Origin: Intestinimonas massiliensis (ex Afouda et al. 2020)
GTDB taxonomy: Bacteria > Bacillota > Clostridia > Oscillospirales > Oscillospiraceae
Direction: 5' to 3'
Assembly (NCBI RefSeq): GCF_900626285.1
Contig: NZ_LR131147.1
Coordinates: forward strand, 3,085,388-3,149,387
Length of the DNA stretch: 64,000 nucleotides
The position numbers and the translations under genes are program-made. Within the stretch, counting starts at the first letter, position 1, and each line of letters begins with the position of its first letter. Shown piece after piece: positions 63,523-64,000 of this stretch. The notes below the pieces were generated by a model, which was not told where the DNA came from, did not search any database, and worked only from the letters and a program-made list of their open reading frames with translations.

Positions 63523-64000
63523 TCAATTCTTTTGGAAGGTGCGGCTGAACAGGGTATAATCCTGCTCCAGGCGGGATAATAAGGGGTACTCCCCCCGGTG
63601 GAGGATCCAGTCCACCACCACACCCCGGAAATGGCGGAAGAGGAAATCGGCCAGCCACTCCGGCGTACACCCCGGCATGGGGACCCCCTCCCGCTCCATC
63701 TGGCACAGGCACTCCCGCACCGCCCGCAGGGTATACCGGGTGGGGTCCATGGAGGCGGCATCGTCGGGGGAATCCAGCCGCCGCTGATAGTAGCGGGCCA
63801 CCAGCTCCCACCCCTGCTCCTGGGTAAACCTGGCGTAGGTGGACAGGATCAGCCACAGCCGCCGGTCCGGCGGATCCCCTTCATGGCCCGCCAGGGCCTT
63901 TTCCATGTGCTGGTCCAGAGGGGAGAAGCCCCGGGAGAGCAGGTCCTCCTTGGAGCGGAAGTGGTGGTAAAAGGCGCCGGTGGTGATCCCCGCCCGCTGG
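63523..64000 (-). CDS. TetR-family transcriptional regulator, N-terminus beyond the window
   Basis: The frame is open to the window edge. At the edge it encodes the end of a TetR helix-turn-helix (AGITTGAFYHHFRSKEDLL), then a ~130-residue all-helical ligand-binding domain ending QDYTLFSRTFQKN. About 159 residues are visible; 20-40 are missing. TetR proteins repress nearby genes, often transporters, and release DNA on ligand binding; the controlled gene is probably upstream, outside the window. It lies 70 bp from ylbJ on the same strand. Confidence 0.88.
   Translation of the reverse strand, partial: QRAGITTGAFYHHFRSKEDLLSRGFSPLDQHMEKALAGHEGDPPDRRLWLILSTYARFTQEQGWELVARYYQRRLDSPDDAASMDPTRYTLRAVRECLCQMEREGVPMPGCTPEWLADFLFRHFRGVVVDWILHRGEYPLLSRLEQDYTLFSRTFQKN

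Overview
The window is a chromosomal stretch of a high-G+C, endospore-forming, anaerobic Clostridia-type Firmicute, most likely a gut commensal of the Oscillospiraceae (Flavonifractor/Lawsonibacter/Intestinimonas-like; inference from gene content only). Reasons: GGAGG-type ribosome sites and TTGACA/TATAAT promoters at high G+C, a ylbJ sporulation gene, SLH-domain surface proteins, a PRD/sigma-54 regulator beside HPr and Enzyme I, and many two-domain 'enoate reductase' flavoproteins and amino-acid-fermentation genes. I see no rRNA, tRNA, CRISPR array, insertion sequence or phage gene.

Layout. 1-800: end of a Sel1-repeat gene. 873-5661 (+): LevR-like regulator, HPr and Enzyme I, with no sugar permease nearby. 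5913-13291 (-): a candidate plant-polyphenol/aromatic cluster made of a DASS-type anion transporter, a phloretin/diacetylphloroglucinol-hydrolase-family enzyme, a LysR regulator and two paralogous FMN/4Fe-4S/FAD reductases that both carry Trp where old yellow enzymes have their Tyr proton donor. 13482-19007: a DeoR repressor divergent from a four-gene sugar or polyol operon (class II aldolase, zinc dehydrogenase, FGGY kinase, MFS transporter), with clear promoters and an operator palindrome. 19331-22182 (+): BKACE-family enzyme, acyl-CoA dehydrogenase and an orphan EtfB-like protein.

23401-35645 is the least familiar region. A minus-strand operon encodes a membrane protein with cytosolic GLUG-like repeats, a 1732-residue secreted repeat protein, a small secreted protein sharing a motif with the giant's C-terminus, and a membrane-anchored protein. 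It faces a two-component system (31696-32382 and 33648-35645) across an intergenic region with a TGTGAC direct repeat. Between regulator and kinase lies a broken gene for another secreted, membrane-anchored protein (one frameshift, one in-frame TAG). A subtilase and a MATE pump follow.

38854-50960 looks like one metabolic unit. A sigma-54 activator gene, a minus-strand operon (lysA, aspA, aspartate racemase-like, iadA, YfcC-type transporter, serine hydrolase) and a divergent fumC-malic enzyme pair would take beta-aspartyl dipeptides or D/L-aspartate to fumarate, malate and pyruvate. The lysA upstream region has a near-consensus -24/-12 promoter and two TCCG-N6-CGGA sites 30 bp apart, a textbook sigma-54 layout. 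51000-58580 holds two convergent SLH surface proteins. 58802-61949 holds adenine deaminase and a second purine/pterin-type amidohydrolase. The window ends with a small Cys-rich protein, ylbJ and a partial TetR regulator.
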